Below, one piece after another: positions 38,374 to 49,072 of a stretch of 64,000 nt of DNA. The stretch is from Psychrobacter sp. JCM 18900 (GTDB taxonomy: Bacteria > Pseudomonadota > Gammaproteobacteria > Pseudomonadales > Moraxellaceae). How positions within the stretch are numbered: position 1 is the stretch's first letter; each line of letters opens with the position of its first letter. The stretch spans positions 62,001-126,000 of the forward strand of contig NZ_CAJHBL010000002.1 of the NCBI RefSeq assembly GCF_904846625.1. Direction: 5' to 3'. Both the position numbers and the translations under genes were made by a program. Under the pieces are notes generated by a model, which had not been told where the DNA came from, did not search any database, and worked only from the letters and a program-made list of their open reading frames with translations.

Positions 38374-38927
38374 TAGCCTACCAAATAAGAAATGCGACCA
38401 TAAAGTTAGCAAGCTTGTTTATCGCTTGTCTATTCAGTATGGCAAGCTTTGCTGCCATTGATGTCTATGATTTTGATTCTGTGCAACAAGAAGCCCAGTA
38501 TCGCGGTCTTATCGAAGAGCTGCGCTGCCCGAAATGTCAAAACCAAAATTTGGCAGGGTCTGATGCGCCCATTGCGCAAGACTTAAAGCAAAAAACCTAT
38601 GACTTAATAAAAGATGGACGTAGTGATGGCGAGATTCGAGCCTATATGCAAGAGCGTTATGGCGACTTTATCAGCTATAAGCCGCCAGTACGCCCTTCAA
38701 CATGGATTTTATGGTTTTTCCCACCATTATTATTGATCGTTTTATTGGTCGGTTGGTTTTGGCAAAGTAAACGCCGTCAGCTTGTCGCCAGCGGCGAGAG
38801 TGGTGTAGCAGTAGACAACCATGTTAAAGCGTTGTCTGCCGCTGAAAAAGCAGAACTTGATCGCTTATTGTCACGAGCCAATAACGATGACAAAGACGAC
38901 ACTACAAGCCTTGGGGGCAAAAAATGA
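38370..38927 (+). CDS. ccmH: Cytochrome c-type biogenesis protein CcmH
   Basis: Membrane-anchored thiol oxidoreductase of the heme lyase complex. After a signal peptide or first span (to about residue 29), it has the redox motif LRCPKCQNQNLAGSDAPIA (Cys53, Cys56), RSDGEIRAYMQERYGDF, and a span (ILWFFPPLLLIVLLVGWFW). The frame opens at GTG 38364, but GGAG at 38358-38361 is 8 nt before ATG 38370, which also overlaps the ccmG stop as ATGA. This is the short one-domain form, with CcmI as a separate protein. Confidence 0.95.
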   Translation: MIAYQIRNATIKLASLFIACLFSMASFAAIDVYDFDSVQQEAQYRGLIEELRCPKCQNQNLAGSDAPIAQDLKQKTYDLIKDGRSDGEIRAYMQERYGDFISYKPPVRPSTWILWFFPPLLLIVLLVGWFWQSKRRQLVASGESGVAVDNHVKALSAAEKAELDRLLSRANNDDKDDTTSLGGKK

Positions 38928-40204
38928 CCATATTTTCTACTGTTGGCTTATTTATTGCGCTGAGTTTACTTGTCGCTTTGTTGTTGGGCGTTATCACCAT
39001 TAAGCCATGGTTAAGAGCACCGCGTTCGCATAGTAAGCCTGTGGACAATCAACTGCTGGATATTAACGTCGCTGTGTTTCGTGAGCGACTAGCAGAGCTG
39101 AAAACAGACAAAGACAGTGGTATCATTGATGATTATCACTATCAAAACCAGAAGCTTGAGCTTGAACGTCAGCTTTTGGACGCTCAGCGTGAAGTGTCAC
39201 CGATGGTCACGCCAGGTATCAAAAGCCGATTGATTATTATGGTTTGGGTACCTGTATTAACTGCTATGGCATATCTGATGGTCGGTGATCGCACACCTGT
39301 CTTTGAGCTTTGGGCTGCCGAGGACAAAGTCGGTCAAGTGGCGGATGACTTACTGACAGGTAGAATCGATCAACCACCAGCTTGGGCAATTGAAGATGGT
39401 AATCAGCTGATTAGTGCCATGCAGACTAATGTATATCGTCATGCTAGCGACTATAATCGCTGGATGCGCCTATCGGAGCTGTTCTTGTCATTAGAGGCGA
39501 CTGATTCGGCATTAGAAGCGTTGTCGCGCGCTTATCGTCTATCACCTGATAATGAAGAGATTGCGACCACTTATGCGCAGATCAGTTTCTTTGCTAATAA
39601 AGGTCAGTTAGATGCCAATAGCCGCCGAGTGTTAGAAAACATACTGGCCACAAACCCAGAGCATGAGGGGGCACAAATGCTTATGGCGATGGGTGAAGCA
39701 CGTGCTAGTAACTTCGATCAAGCGCAAGGCTGGATTAAACGTCTGCGTGACAGTATCGCGGCCAAACCAGGCGATCACACGCAAGCGCTATCAAGTCTAG
39801 ATGAGCTTAGTGCTAATGTAATCATGCAGCAGCAGCAAGCCTCTGAAGGCGTCGAAGTGACAATTAAAATAAATGCTAGTCTGTTACCATTGGTAAAAGC
39901 TGACGATACGCTGTTTGTAGCGATACGTGACGTGAAAGGTGGTCCACCATTTGCTGCTAAGCGCCTACCGATTAGCAATATCAAACAAGGCGAAGCTGTT
40001 ATTAGCCTAAGTGATCTTGATGCTATGATGCCAGAACGTACCCTAGGATCGGCTCGTTCTGATAAAGTACAGTTAGCGGTCATCGCTCGTATCAGCCATA
40101 GTGGCAATGCTACCGCAGAGTCAGGCGACCTCTCAGGCAATCCAGTGGTTATCAGCGCAGAACAAAATCAGGTCAACGTGGAAATCAATCAGCAAGTTCC
40201 ATAG
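38924..40204 (+). CDS. ccmI: Cytochrome c-type biogenesis protein CcmI
   Basis: Apocytochrome c chaperone of the heme lyase complex. It has two N-terminal spans (LFIALSLLVALLLGVITI, and LIIMVWVPVLTAMAYLMVG) separated by a cytoplasmic leucine-zipper-like loop (VFRERLAELKTDKDSGIIDD and following), then a periplasmic TPR domain (about residues 150-290: DYNRWMRLSELFLSLEATDS and similar helices) and a C-terminal beta-rich domain with VEVTIKINASLLP. 426 aa. It overlaps ccmH by 4 bp (ATGA) and is last in the operon. Confidence 0.92.
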   Translation: MTIFSTVGLFIALSLLVALLLGVITIKPWLRAPRSHSKPVDNQLLDINVAVFRERLAELKTDKDSGIIDDYHYQNQKLELERQLLDAQREVSPMVTPGIKSRLIIMVWVPVLTAMAYLMVGDRTPVFELWAAEDKVGQVADDLLTGRIDQPPAWAIEDGNQLISAMQTNVYRHASDYNRWMRLSELFLSLEATDSALEALSRAYRLSPDNEEIATTYAQISFFANKGQLDANSRRVLENILATNPEHEGAQMLMAMGEARASNFDQAQGWIKRLRDSIAAKPGDHTQALSSLDELSANVIMQQQQASEGVEVTIKINASLLPLVKADDTLFVAIRDVKGGPPFAAKRLPISNIKQGEAVISLSDLDAMMPERTLGSARSDKVQLAVIARISHSGNATAESGDLSGNPVVISAEQNQVNVEINQQVP

Positions 40205-41193
<989 letters not shown>

Positions 41194-41241
41194 TTATCGA
41201 TGTTAGCTAAGTAATTTAGCCAGTCGATGTAGTCGTTGAAG

Positions 41242-41267
41242 ACCCTGTTTAATAGCAGGGTTTTTTT
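41242..41267 (+). terminator. Terminator of adk
   Basis: ACCCTG pairs with CAGGGT and is followed by seven T residues, about 50 bp after adk. Confidence 0.8.
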
Positions 41268-41304
41268 ATGGCTGATGATTTTATGCCTTATAAAAACATA
41301 CCCA

Positions 41305-41340
41305 CAAAAAAACCGCTTACTCATTATAAGTAAACGGCCT
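41305..41340 (-). terminator. Terminator of secB
   Basis: On the minus strand CCGTTTACT pairs with AGTAAGCGG (one mismatch), followed by TTTTTTT, about 50 bp after secB. Confidence 0.8.
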
Positions 41341-41387
41341 TTTATCAAATATACGACTGGTAGAGCTCATATATTTTTGGTTAGCGC

Positions 41388-41840
41388 TTAAGCATTACCT
41401 TGAGCATCAACTTGTGCTTGCTGTTGGCTCTGTGCATATGCTTGATCAAAGTTCACAGGTGCTAGTAGCAATTGTGGGAAGCTACCACGCGTCACGATGT
41501 CACTGATGACTTCACGAGCATATGGGAACAACACATTAGGGCAGTATGCGCCTAGGATTTGACCGATTTGATCTTCTGGAATATCTTTTAGTAAGAAGAT
41601 ACCTGCTTGATGCACTTCAGCGATAAATGCTGCTTCTTCCGCATTTTTGGCAGTAACGCTCACAGTTAGGATGATTTGATAATGATCGTCATCTAGTTTT
41701 TCAGCGTTGCTAGACAAATTGATATCAAGCTCTGGGTTCCACTCTTTGGTGAATACGCTAGCGCCTGGGACTTCAAGTGACATGTCTTTTACGTAGATGC
41801 GTTCTAGTGCCAATTGTGGTTGTGCTTGTTCTTCAGCCAT
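41388..41840 (-). CDS. secB: Protein-export chaperone SecB
   Basis: Tetrameric cytosolic chaperone that holds preproteins unfolded and passes them to SecA. It contains [53 protein letters not shown] and [20 protein letters not shown], then [14 protein letters not shown], all conserved. 150 aa, with a Gln/Ala-rich tail. grxC lies 180 bp upstream on the same strand, the order seen in many proteobacteria. Confidence 0.97.
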   Translation of the reverse strand: MAEEQAQPQLALERIYVKDMSLEVPGASVFTKEWNPELDINLSSNAEKLDDDHYQIILTVSVTAKNAEEAAFIAEVHQAGIFLLKDIPEDQIGQILGAYCPNVLFPYAREVISDIVTRGSFPQLLLAPVNFDQAYAQSQQQAQVDAQGNA

Positions 41841-42021
41841 GGTAAATCCTCTAAAATTAAATCAAATGATTGGGCAAATCGTCATTTTAATAAAAGTTCA
41901 TTGTAATATAAATCGAGACGAAAACTCGATATTTTTTATCGTTACTTCTTACTGCTCTATTAAAACCTGTCACTGTCTATCTTTACATAAATAAAGACAG
42001 ACAGTAAAGAAAGGTAGCAGA

Positions 42022-42285
42022 TTAACCTGCCAATAGCTCGTCAAGCTTGCCTTGTTGGTTCATTTGGTTGAGCTCATCAAAACCACCGACAAAGGTTTCA
42101 CCAACGAAGATTTGCGGCACAGTGCGATAGTTATTGGTTTTTTTCATCAACGCTTGACGCTCTTCGCTGCTCATATCGTGCATGCCGATTTCTTCATAAT
42201 CAACGCCTTTGGTTTTTAGTAGTTGTTTGGCGTTTGAGCAATATGGGCAGATAGGGGTAGTGTAAACTTTCACAGATACAGTCAT
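42022..42285 (-). CDS. grxC: Glutaredoxin 3
   Basis: Small glutathione-dependent thiol-disulfide oxidoreductase. The 87-aa protein has the dithiol active site CPYC (Cys13, Cys16), TVPQIFVG with cis-Pro, and GGFDELNQ for glutathione binding. It is followed by secB on the same strand. Confidence 0.96.
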   Translation of the reverse strand: MTVSVKVYTTPICPYCSNAKQLLKTKGVDYEEIGMHDMSSEERQALMKKTNNYRTVPQIFVGETFVGGFDELNQMNQQGKLDELLAG

Positions 42286-42635
42286 GGTAAATCCTTATTT
42301 ATAAATTTATGGGATAACAAACGTATTATAGAGAGCATGATAAATTATCATAGTCTAAGCGTTGGTATAGTCTGTTATCAATGAGTAAAGCAAAAATGCA
42401 TTCGGTGATGCTCATTACTAAAGTGGGGATGTGCATAACAAATTCAAGCCGTTTTGGCTCAAAACGTATTTTAGTGCTGTAAAACATGATAAATAGAACA
42501 TAAAAAATAAACCACAAAAAAAGACACCTGATAAAAAGGTGTCTTTTTTATAGAGCTGATAATGTTAGTCAGGTCGCATAAACGTCAGCTAAGCGATGTG
42601 TATAAATGCTTTATTTAAGCGCCTATACAGGTCTC
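42286..42635. other. Intergenic stretch between grxC and the rhodanese gene
   Basis: 350 bp. It contains the rhodanese terminator at 42516-42549 and presumably the grxC promoter. A 63-codon minus-strand frame at 42326-42517 ends in the terminator and is not convincing. Confidence 0.45.
42516..42549 (-). terminator. Terminator of the rhodanese gene
   Basis: AGACACC pairs with GGTGTCT, with A/T-runs on both sides; on the minus strand TTTTTTT follows. Confidence 0.8.
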
Positions 42636-43091
42636 TTACTTGCTTAGACTCGGTTTTGTTTTACCTTTAGCCTTTGCTTTGGCGTCTTTTACACCAACCA
42701 ACGGCATGCCAGCGCCTTGCCAGCCGCCAATACCACCATCTAAGCGATAGACACTATCTTTACCAATCATCTGAATCGCAGCGCCTGCTTGGACGCCCAT
42801 GTCGCAGATGATAATCACTGGCTGCTCAATCGCGCGAATCTCTTCTAAGCGGTCTTTGAGGTCAGTGAATGGTATGTTACGGCTGCCTTGAATATAGCCT
42901 GATTCAAACTTCTTCTTAGCGCGAATATCGATAAGCTGCGCGTTTTGAGAGTTGACCATCATGCCAAGCGTGTTAGGCGATATTTTTCTACCGCTACGTT
43001 TGTTTTCAATCGTAAAAAACAGTATAGCAAGTACGGCTAATATACCAAATAAAAACGGGTGGTTGCCCACAAATTCCAGCGCACGATCCAA
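42636..43091 (-). CDS. Membrane-anchored rhodanese-like protein (YibN-like)
   Basis: A single rhodanese domain with an N-terminal membrane anchor, 151 aa. The anchor is HPFLFGILAVLAILFFTIE. The rhodanese fold follows: LIDIRAKKKFESGYIQGSRN, then the active-site loop CDMGVQAGAA with the catalytic Cys, and RLDGGIGGWQGAGMPLV. The open frame runs upstream to 43184, but GGAGG (complement of 43098-43102) lies 6 nt before TTG 43091, and the protein from there (MDRALEFVGNHPF) matches this family's usual N-terminus, so a TTG start is chosen. The grxC and secB neighbours are the same as in other proteobacteria. Confidence 0.88.
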   Translation of the reverse strand: MDRALEFVGNHPFLFGILAVLAILFFTIENKRSGRKISPNTLGMMVNSQNAQLIDIRAKKKFESGYIQGSRNIPFTDLKDRLEEIRAIEQPVIIICDMGVQAGAAIQMIGKDSVYRLDGGIGGWQGAGMPLVGVKDAKAKAKGKTKPSLSK

Positions 43092-43312
43092 ACCATACCT
43101 CCAAAAAAATAAGTGTTCTATTAAGCTGAGAAGACAGCCCAATGATATTGAACAAGGCGCTATTATACCGATAAGGCCATCCATAGTAAACGGGCGATGA
43201 CGCGGGCAGTAATTGAGCGGTTATTGTACCTATCTATGGATCTTCTTAGCTTAATAAAGATATCTATTCACAAGACCGTGTTTAATTAAGGCGGACACTC
43301 ACAAGCCAAATA

Positions 43313-44416
43313 TTAATAAGGCTTCGTATCTGCCTCTTCTCGTAGCGTGACGAGGTTTTCAACGCGGCGCTGCAATACTTCACCATCCGCTACTGCTTGC
43401 CATAGTGCACAGCCTTTGCTGTTATGGGTATGGCGACAGTCACGGAATTGGCAGTCACCAGCCAATGGTGCTAGTTCAACAAAGCCTGAAATAATATCGT
43501 CAGGGGTAAGGTGCCAAATACCATACTCACGAATCCCTGGTGTATCGACGATACCGCCTTGGGTGAGGTCTTCTGGGTTAAATGGCAGCAGTCTACTGGT
43601 CGTCGTGGTGTGCTGACCGAGCTTAGAATTTTGTGAGATGATATTGACGCTCTGTCCAGAGTCAGGCAGAAGGGCATTGATTAAACTGCTTTTGCCGACG
43701 CCAGATTGACCCGCGAAGATGACTAGCTTTTTATCTATATAACGCTTTAGTTCATCAAGGCCTTCTTGCTCATCGCTCTCAGCGATATTTTCAGGGCAGT
43801 CGACCGAAGTTAGAACACTTTCATAACCAAGCGCGGCATACTGCGCCAATAGCTCATTGGTATCCACACCGTTTTCTGCTGCCAATAAGTCGGCTTTGTT
43901 GAGTACCAACAGTGGTTTGACCCCTGCATGATGGCATACCACAAGATAGCGATCGATCAGCGTTGGCGCAGCGGCAGGCAATGGCGCAAAAACAATCGCC
44001 AAAATATCGACATTCGCGGCAACAGGTTTGAGCTTATGATAGCGGTCAGGACGAGAAACCAGCGATGTACGCGGCTTGACCGCTTCGATACGACCAAAGC
44101 CAGTATTAGAGTCAGCATTCCAGCGTACTTGATCGCCAGCAGCTAGCATCGGTAGATTGGTACGCACATGACAGCGCCAGATATCATTCAATTCAAGCGT
44201 TTGCCAAAACGGCTCAGGATCATCAGGGGCAATCTCTGGCTGCTCAGGTATGACAGCTGGCAGGCTAGTGACTTGTACTTCTAGTTGCTTACCGTAATGC
44301 GCCATGACCACGCCATCCATCAAACTGTCATCAATACTATCTTGATTGGACAGTTGCTGCTTGTCGATGCGACGAATCTGTTGTTTAGTCAGTTTGCGTT
44401 GCCGGATTAATGCCAT
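43313..44416 (-). CDS. rsgA: Ribosome small subunit-dependent GTPase A
   Basis: Circularly permuted GTPase that assists late 30S subunit maturation. From ATG 44416 it begins MALIRQRKLTKQQIRRI, as in gammaproteobacterial homologues, followed by an OB fold (VMAHYGKQLEVQV to VRWNADSNTGFGRIEAV). The G motifs appear in permuted order: NKAD (G4), GQSGVGKSSLIN (G1), DTPGIREYG (G3). The zinc-binding C-terminus is CQFRDCRHTHNSKGC. The frame is open 19 codons further upstream, but that part is not homologous in look. 367 aa. Confidence 0.95.
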   Translation of the reverse strand: MALIRQRKLTKQQIRRIDKQQLSNQDSIDDSLMDGVVMAHYGKQLEVQVTSLPAVIPEQPEIAPDDPEPFWQTLELNDIWRCHVRTNLPMLAAGDQVRWNADSNTGFGRIEAVKPRTSLVSRPDRYHKLKPVAANVDILAIVFAPLPAAAPTLIDRYLVVCHHAGVKPLLVLNKADLLAAENGVDTNELLAQYAALGYESVLTSVDCPENIAESDEQEGLDELKRYIDKKLVIFAGQSGVGKSSLINALLPDSGQSVNIISQNSKLGQHTTTTSRLLPFNPEDLTQGGIVDTPGIREYGIWHLTPDDIISGFVELAPLAGDCQFRDCRHTHNSKGCALWQAVADGEVLQRRVENLVTLREEADTKPY

Positions 44417-44646
44417 GGGTTTTTGACCTATTATAAAAATATTGCTAAGTGTAGCGTGAAAATTTGCTAACATACAGCCTAAAGCGTCTGCGGCAGACAG
44501 GGGTTTTGTAATATTTTGGCTGCTTGCTAGATTTTTTGAATCAATCAGTGCATTGCAATGCTGTCTGAATATGAGTATTCAACCGCAATACGTTTTTTAA
44601 ATTATGTTTAAAACTGTCCCAAAATTTAATGACCATAGGATATTGT

Positions 44647-45234
44647 ATGACTACCGGTGACCATCCCAACAAGATTAAAATCAAAAATCAAGGCAAAAAA
44701 GGGCTGGTGTGGATTGATTTAGAAATGACCGGACTTGATACCTTAAACGATGAGATTATCGAGATTGCTACTGTCGTTACTGACGAAGATTTGAATGTAC
44801 TTGCTGAAGGGCCTGTGTTTGCTATCAAGGTATCAGATCAAGTCTTAAACAAAATGGATGACTGGAATACCAAGCAGCATGGTCAATCAGGATTGGTCGA
44901 TCGTGTGCGTCGTAGTACAGTGACATTGGCAGAAGCCGAAGCTGAGACTATTAAGTTTTTGAATAAGTGGGTCGATAGTGGTAAGTCGCCAATGTGCGGT
45001 AACTCTATTTGCCAAGATCGTCGATTTATGGCGCGCCAAATGCCAGAACTTGAGCGGTTCTTTCATTATCGCAATCTTGATGTGTCATCAATTAAAGAGC
45101 TTTGTTTCCGCTGGCGTCCTGATATCTTAAAGAACTTCGAAAAAGGTGGCAGTCATTTAGCCTTAGACGATATTCGTGACTCTATCCGTGAGCTAAAGCA
45201 CTATCGTCAACATTTCTTTAAGCTAATACCTTAA
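44647..45234 (+). CDS. orn: Oligoribonuclease
   Basis: DEDDh 3'-5' exoribonuclease that degrades two- to five-nt RNA, including pGpG. It shows [12 protein letters not shown] with the first two catalytic acids, [20 protein letters not shown], and the final [17 protein letters not shown] (His and Asp). 195 aa. AGGA at 44637-44640 lies 6 nt before ATG 44647, preferred over ATG 44629. It is divergent from rsgA, as in other gammaproteobacteria. Confidence 0.96.
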   Translation: MTTGDHPNKIKIKNQGKKGLVWIDLEMTGLDTLNDEIIEIATVVTDEDLNVLAEGPVFAIKVSDQVLNKMDDWNTKQHGQSGLVDRVRRSTVTLAEAEAETIKFLNKWVDSGKSPMCGNSICQDRRFMARQMPELERFFHYRNLDVSSIKELCFRWRPDILKNFEKGGSHLALDDIRDSIRELKHYRQHFFKLIP

Positions 45235-45290
45235 AAAACTGGCAAGAGATAAGCTATTTAAAAGTGTAGTAAAAGAATTGTAGTAAAAAT

Positions 45291-45328
45291 AAAAAGGGTC
45301 TGTTGATATTTCAACAGACCCTTTTGTT
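45291..45328. terminator. Bidirectional terminator between orn and lpxH
   Basis: GGGTCTGTTGA pairs with TCAACAGACCC (11 bp), with an A-run before and a T-run after. Confidence 0.88.
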
Positions 45329-45352
45329 TTCTAGATAGGTTCAACGATCAAG

Positions 45353-46237
45353 TCAAACAAGCATTGTAAACTTAAACAATCCAAACTCAGCAGCATTACT
45401 GCTTAAATCGTTACTACTAAAACCGTCATTTGAATGCTCGTCGCCTGTTACTGCACCAATCACAGCACTGACTTTCGGCTGGCGTGTGTCGGTATCTATC
45501 AAGCGCCAGTCACCAAGCACGTAGCGCTTTTTATCATCAGTCGCCTGATGAATGTCTGGACGATGAGTATGTCCGTGTAATAATGCATCGCTAGTAGTAA
45601 TGGCTTGACGTACGGCTTTATCATTCACGTCCATGATATGCGCAGCTTTGTTCGCATTGTTCTGCTGGCTTTTTTTGCGCATGTTGTCTGCGATGGCTAA
45701 GCGTTTTTCTAATGACTTATTAAGCAAATACCACTGAGTTAAACGGTTGCGCATGATTTTACGAAAAAACTGATATTTTTTATCATCAGTACAGAGTGCG
45801 TCACCGTGTTCTAAGCGATAATTCTGCTGACCAATAGGCAAAGTATACGGCTCGCTGATTAGCTCACCGCCGAACAGATTACAGAATGGCTGACCCAACA
45901 AGAAGTCACGATTGCCATGCATGACCAATATCTCACAGCCATTGATACGTAACTGTTTTAACTTCGCAATCAATGGGGTTAGCCAATGCGTTATTTGTTC
46001 ATCCTCTGACCTTTTCTCTTCTAATAGGGATAAGTAAGTATCATCACCTAGCCATACCTCAAACCAATCACCCAATATAAAGAGGCGTTTTAGTGCAGGT
46101 AGGGCAAGACAGTCATCTAATAGCGCCAAAAAAGCCTGCACTAAGGCAGGCTCCTGAGGCGATAAATGCAAATCGCTAATCAATACTTGCCGCACTTGGT
46201 GAGGGCGGGTCGTGATTAAGTGATTAAAACTTTGCAT
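45353..46237 (-). CDS. lpxH: UDP-2,3-diacylglucosamine diphosphatase
   Basis: Calcineurin-like Mn-dependent hydrolase of lipid A synthesis that splits UDP-2,3-diacylglucosamine into lipid X and UMP. Metal-ligand motifs occur in order: SDLHL (near residue 22), LGDWFEVWLGDD, HGNRDFLLG, LEHGDALCTDD and HGHTHRPDIH. GAGGA precedes the ATG. At 294 aa it is about 50 aa longer than E. coli LpxH, because of a hydrophilic Asn/Ser-rich C-terminal tail. It is 123 bp downstream of ppiB on the same strand. Confidence 0.94.
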   Translation of the reverse strand: MQSFNHLITTRPHQVRQVLISDLHLSPQEPALVQAFLALLDDCLALPALKRLFILGDWFEVWLGDDTYLSLLEEKRSEDEQITHWLTPLIAKLKQLRINGCEILVMHGNRDFLLGQPFCNLFGGELISEPYTLPIGQQNYRLEHGDALCTDDKKYQFFRKIMRNRLTQWYLLNKSLEKRLAIADNMRKKSQQNNANKAAHIMDVNDKAVRQAITTSDALLHGHTHRPDIHQATDDKKRYVLGDWRLIDTDTRQPKVSAVIGAVTGDEHSNDGFSSNDLSSNAAEFGLFKFTMLV

Positions 46238-46360
46238 TTATCTTGGTCCTCGTGACTTATCGTATAGCGAGCATTACTTAATAAATTCTACTAAAAAATG
46301 CTCGCTCATTCACAGCTATCGCTAAGTAACTATTACTGACTAGCTGCTGTTGAATGAATA

Positions 46361-46876
46361 TTACTGAGTAATGATGGTTGCTGAGTTGATAACAACTGGC
46401 TCTTTTGGCACATCAGCATGCATGCCAAAACGACCAGTTGGTACGCTGCGCATTTTTTCGATAACGTCCATACCGCTTGTTACTTTACCAAATACGGTAT
46501 AACCCCAACCTTGCATGTTTTTGCCAGAGTGGTTTAGGAAGTCGTTGTCTTTTACATTAATGAAGAACTGGCTAGTTGCTGAATGCGGATCTTGGGTACG
46601 CGCCATTGCGATAGTACCTTTGTCATTTTTTAGACCATTGTCCGCTTCATTTTCGATAGGCGCATTGGTTGGTTTTTCATTCATCTCAGCGTCCATTCCG
46701 CCGCCTTGAATCATGAAACCATCAATGATGCGATGGAAAATTGTACCGTCATACTGACCAGATTTTACGTAGTTTAAAAAGTTTTCTACGGTTTTTGGTG
46801 CTTTTTCTTCGTTGAGTTCGATAACGATCGCACCCATATTGGTTTCAAGTTCTACTACTGGTGGCATGTCTACCAT
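46361..46876 (-). CDS. ppiB: Peptidyl-prolyl cis-trans isomerase (cyclophilin)
   Basis: Cytosolic cyclophilin-type prolyl isomerase of 171 aa with no signal peptide. It has the family core [19 protein letters not shown] with the catalytic Arg, and [26 protein letters not shown] lies 6 nt before the ATG. Followed by lpxH. The E. coli chromosome has the same ppiB-lpxH order, which supports the gene symbols. Confidence 0.95.
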   Translation of the reverse strand: MVDMPPVVELETNMGAIVIELNEEKAPKTVENFLNYVKSGQYDGTIFHRIIDGFMIQGGGMDAEMNEKPTNAPIENEADNGLKNDKGTIAMARTQDPHSATSQFFINVKDNDFLNHSGKNMQGWGYTVFGKVTSGMDVIEKMRSVPTGRFGMHADVPKEPVVINSATIITQ

Positions 46877-47169
46877 GGGATATTCCTTTTTGATTGCAGC
46901 GCCTTAAATAGCACTATTGTGAGTGGTGGTTAAAAAGTTACGGGTAGTCTAACGGCTTTTTTATCCCGTGTCATGTATCAGGCTGTTAATGCGTTTGCGA
47001 AACCTGATAGAATAACGCAACTTTACCCATTTTTGACAAATTTTGATAATGCGGTCGCACTATCTAGGTTTTAATATTCTCGTTTTATTTTAACACTTTA
47101 GTTTAAACGTTTCGTGATGCGTGATGGCACGCACCATGAACTGACAATTTGCGTTAGGAGCAATGCCCG

Positions 47170-48909
47170 ATGAGTGATCACTCAAGCAACAATGCACAAA
47201 AAGACGAAGCAAAAAACGATTTTATTCGTAATATCATTCGTGACGATGTTAATGCGCAAAAATATCAGCAAATTGTAACGCGCTTTCCGCCTGAGCCAAA
47301 TGGCTACTTGCATTTAGGTCACGTAAAATCTATCTGCTTAAACTTTGGTGTGGCTAAAGAGTTCGGCGGTGTGTGCAACCTGCGTTTTGATGACACCAAC
47401 CCAACCGCTGAAAAGCAAGATTACATCGACAATATTAAGAACGATGTGCAGTGGTTAGGTTTTGAGTGGGCAGGCGAGGCGCATCATGCCTCAGGTTATT
47501 TTGATCAATTGCATGCATGGGCAATTCAGTTGATTGAGCAAGGCGACGCTTATGTTGATTTGCAAACCCCTGAGCAAATCAAAGAAAACCGTGGTTCATT
47601 CAATGAAGCCGGAACGCCTTCACCATATCGTGATGCCAGTGTTGAAGAAAACCTAGCCCTTTTCAACGATATGAAAGATGGTAAATACGCTGAAGGGAAG
47701 GCTATTTTGCGTGCCAAGATTGATATGGCTAGCCCAAATATGAACCTACGTGATCCTGTCATCTATCGCGTGATGCATCAAGAGCATCATCAGACTGGTG
47801 ATAAATGGTGCATCTATCCGATGTATGACTTTGCTCATCCACTCTCGGATGCGTTAGAAGGGATTACCCATTCATTATGTACGCTTGAGTTTGAAGATCA
47901 TCGTCCATTCTATGATTGGGTCATCGAAAAAATCGGCTTTGACGTACCACCACGTCAGTATGAGTTTAGCCGCTTAAATGTTGACCATACATTGACCAGT
48001 AAACGTAAGCTAAAGCAACTGGTAGATGAAGGTATCGTTAGTGGTTGGAATGATCCTCGTATGCCGACCGTCGCTGGCATGCGTCGCCGTGGTTATACGC
48101 CAGAAGGTTTGCGTGATTTTTGTGAGCGTGTGGGTGTGACCAAAGCGGATAGTGTGGTTGATTTCCGTTTGCTAGAATTTAGCGTTCGTCAATCGTTAGA
48201 GACGACAACTGGTCGCGGTATGGCGGTACTAAAGCCATTGAAAGTGACTATCACTAACTTTAGCGAAGCGGTCAGCAGTTGGAAGTCGCAAAAAGCTGAT
48301 AGCGTTAATGCACGTTTTGACGATGCGACTCAGACGCTTTGGTTGACTCAGCCGAACCATCCTAACGTCGATATGGGTGAGCGTGAAATTCCGTTTACCG
48401 AGACGCTATACATCGATCAAGGTGATTACGAGATTGAACCGCCAGCAGGCTATAAGCGTCTCTCTCCAGAAAAGCCAGAGATTCGTCTGCGTAATACTTA
48501 TGTGCTAGCCGTCACTGAACATATCACTGATGAAAATGGTAATGTCGTTGAGCTAAAAGCGACGATTGACCCTGCTACTTTGGGCAACAACCCTGAAGGC
48601 CGCAAGGTCAAAGGCGTGATTCATTGGGTATCAGCCAGTCAAGGCGTACCAGCGACTGTGCGTATGTATGAGCAGCTATTCAGTGCTGAGAACCCAAGTG
48701 GCGTCGCTGATGTTCATCAAGCGCTAAACCCGAACTCGCTCACTGAGTTAAATGCAGTAGTTGAGCCATCTTTGGTCAATGCAGATGCTGGCACGCGTTT
48801 CCAGTTTGAGCGTGAAGGTTATTTCATATCTGATAGCGAAGATCACAGCACGGATAAGCCAGTCTTTAACCAAATCGTTAGCTTACGTGATAGCTATAAG
48901 CCAGCTTAA
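47170..48909 (+). CDS. glnS: Glutaminyl-tRNA synthetase
   Basis: Class I synthetase that charges tRNA-Gln directly. It contains the HIGH motif in FPPEPNGYLHLGHVKSICLN, the tRNA and active-site segment CNLRFDDTNPTAEKQDYI, the KMSKS-equivalent TSKRKL (in HTLTSKRKLKQLVDEG) and the C-terminal anticodon-binding beta barrels (from about residue 340). 579 aa. AGGAGC lies about 9 nt before the ATG. Next to ppiB and lpxH, as in other proteobacteria. Confidence 0.97.
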   Translation: MSDHSSNNAQKDEAKNDFIRNIIRDDVNAQKYQQIVTRFPPEPNGYLHLGHVKSICLNFGVAKEFGGVCNLRFDDTNPTAEKQDYIDNIKNDVQWLGFEWAGEAHHASGYFDQLHAWAIQLIEQGDAYVDLQTPEQIKENRGSFNEAGTPSPYRDASVEENLALFNDMKDGKYAEGKAILRAKIDMASPNMNLRDPVIYRVMHQEHHQTGDKWCIYPMYDFAHPLSDALEGITHSLCTLEFEDHRPFYDWVIEKIGFDVPPRQYEFSRLNVDHTLTSKRKLKQLVDEGIVSGWNDPRMPTVAGMRRRGYTPEGLRDFCERVGVTKADSVVDFRLLEFSVRQSLETTTGRGMAVLKPLKVTITNFSEAVSSWKSQKADSVNARFDDATQTLWLTQPNHPNVDMGEREIPFTETLYIDQGDYEIEPPAGYKRLSPEKPEIRLRNTYVLAVTEHITDENGNVVELKATIDPATLGNNPEGRKVKGVIHWVSASQGVPATVRMYEQLFSAENPSGVADVHQALNPNSLTELNAVVEPSLVNADAGTRFQFEREGYFISDSEDHSTDKPVFNQIVSLRDSYKPA

Positions 48910-48991
48910 TTTATATTGGCTTAGTATTTAAAAGTATCCTTATCCAAATGGATATTTTGAAATAATACTGAACAATAGTAGTTTGCAAGTT

Positions 48992-49026
48992 AGCCCATTT
49001 CTAGTACGCTAGGAATGGGCTTTTTT
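48992..49026 (+). terminator. Terminator of glnS
   Basis: AGCCCATTTCTAG pairs with CTAGGAATGGGCT (one mismatch), followed by TTTTTT, 80 bp after glnS. Confidence 0.85.
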
Positions 49027-49072
49027 ATGTGCAGTTATAAAGTTAAGCATAGTAAGATTTGAGGAAATAAGA

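Noticed and set aside
42326-42517. 63-codon minus-strand ORF between grxC and the rhodanese gene
   Set aside because: Begins at the edge of the rhodanese terminator and has no ribosome binding site or homologous look.
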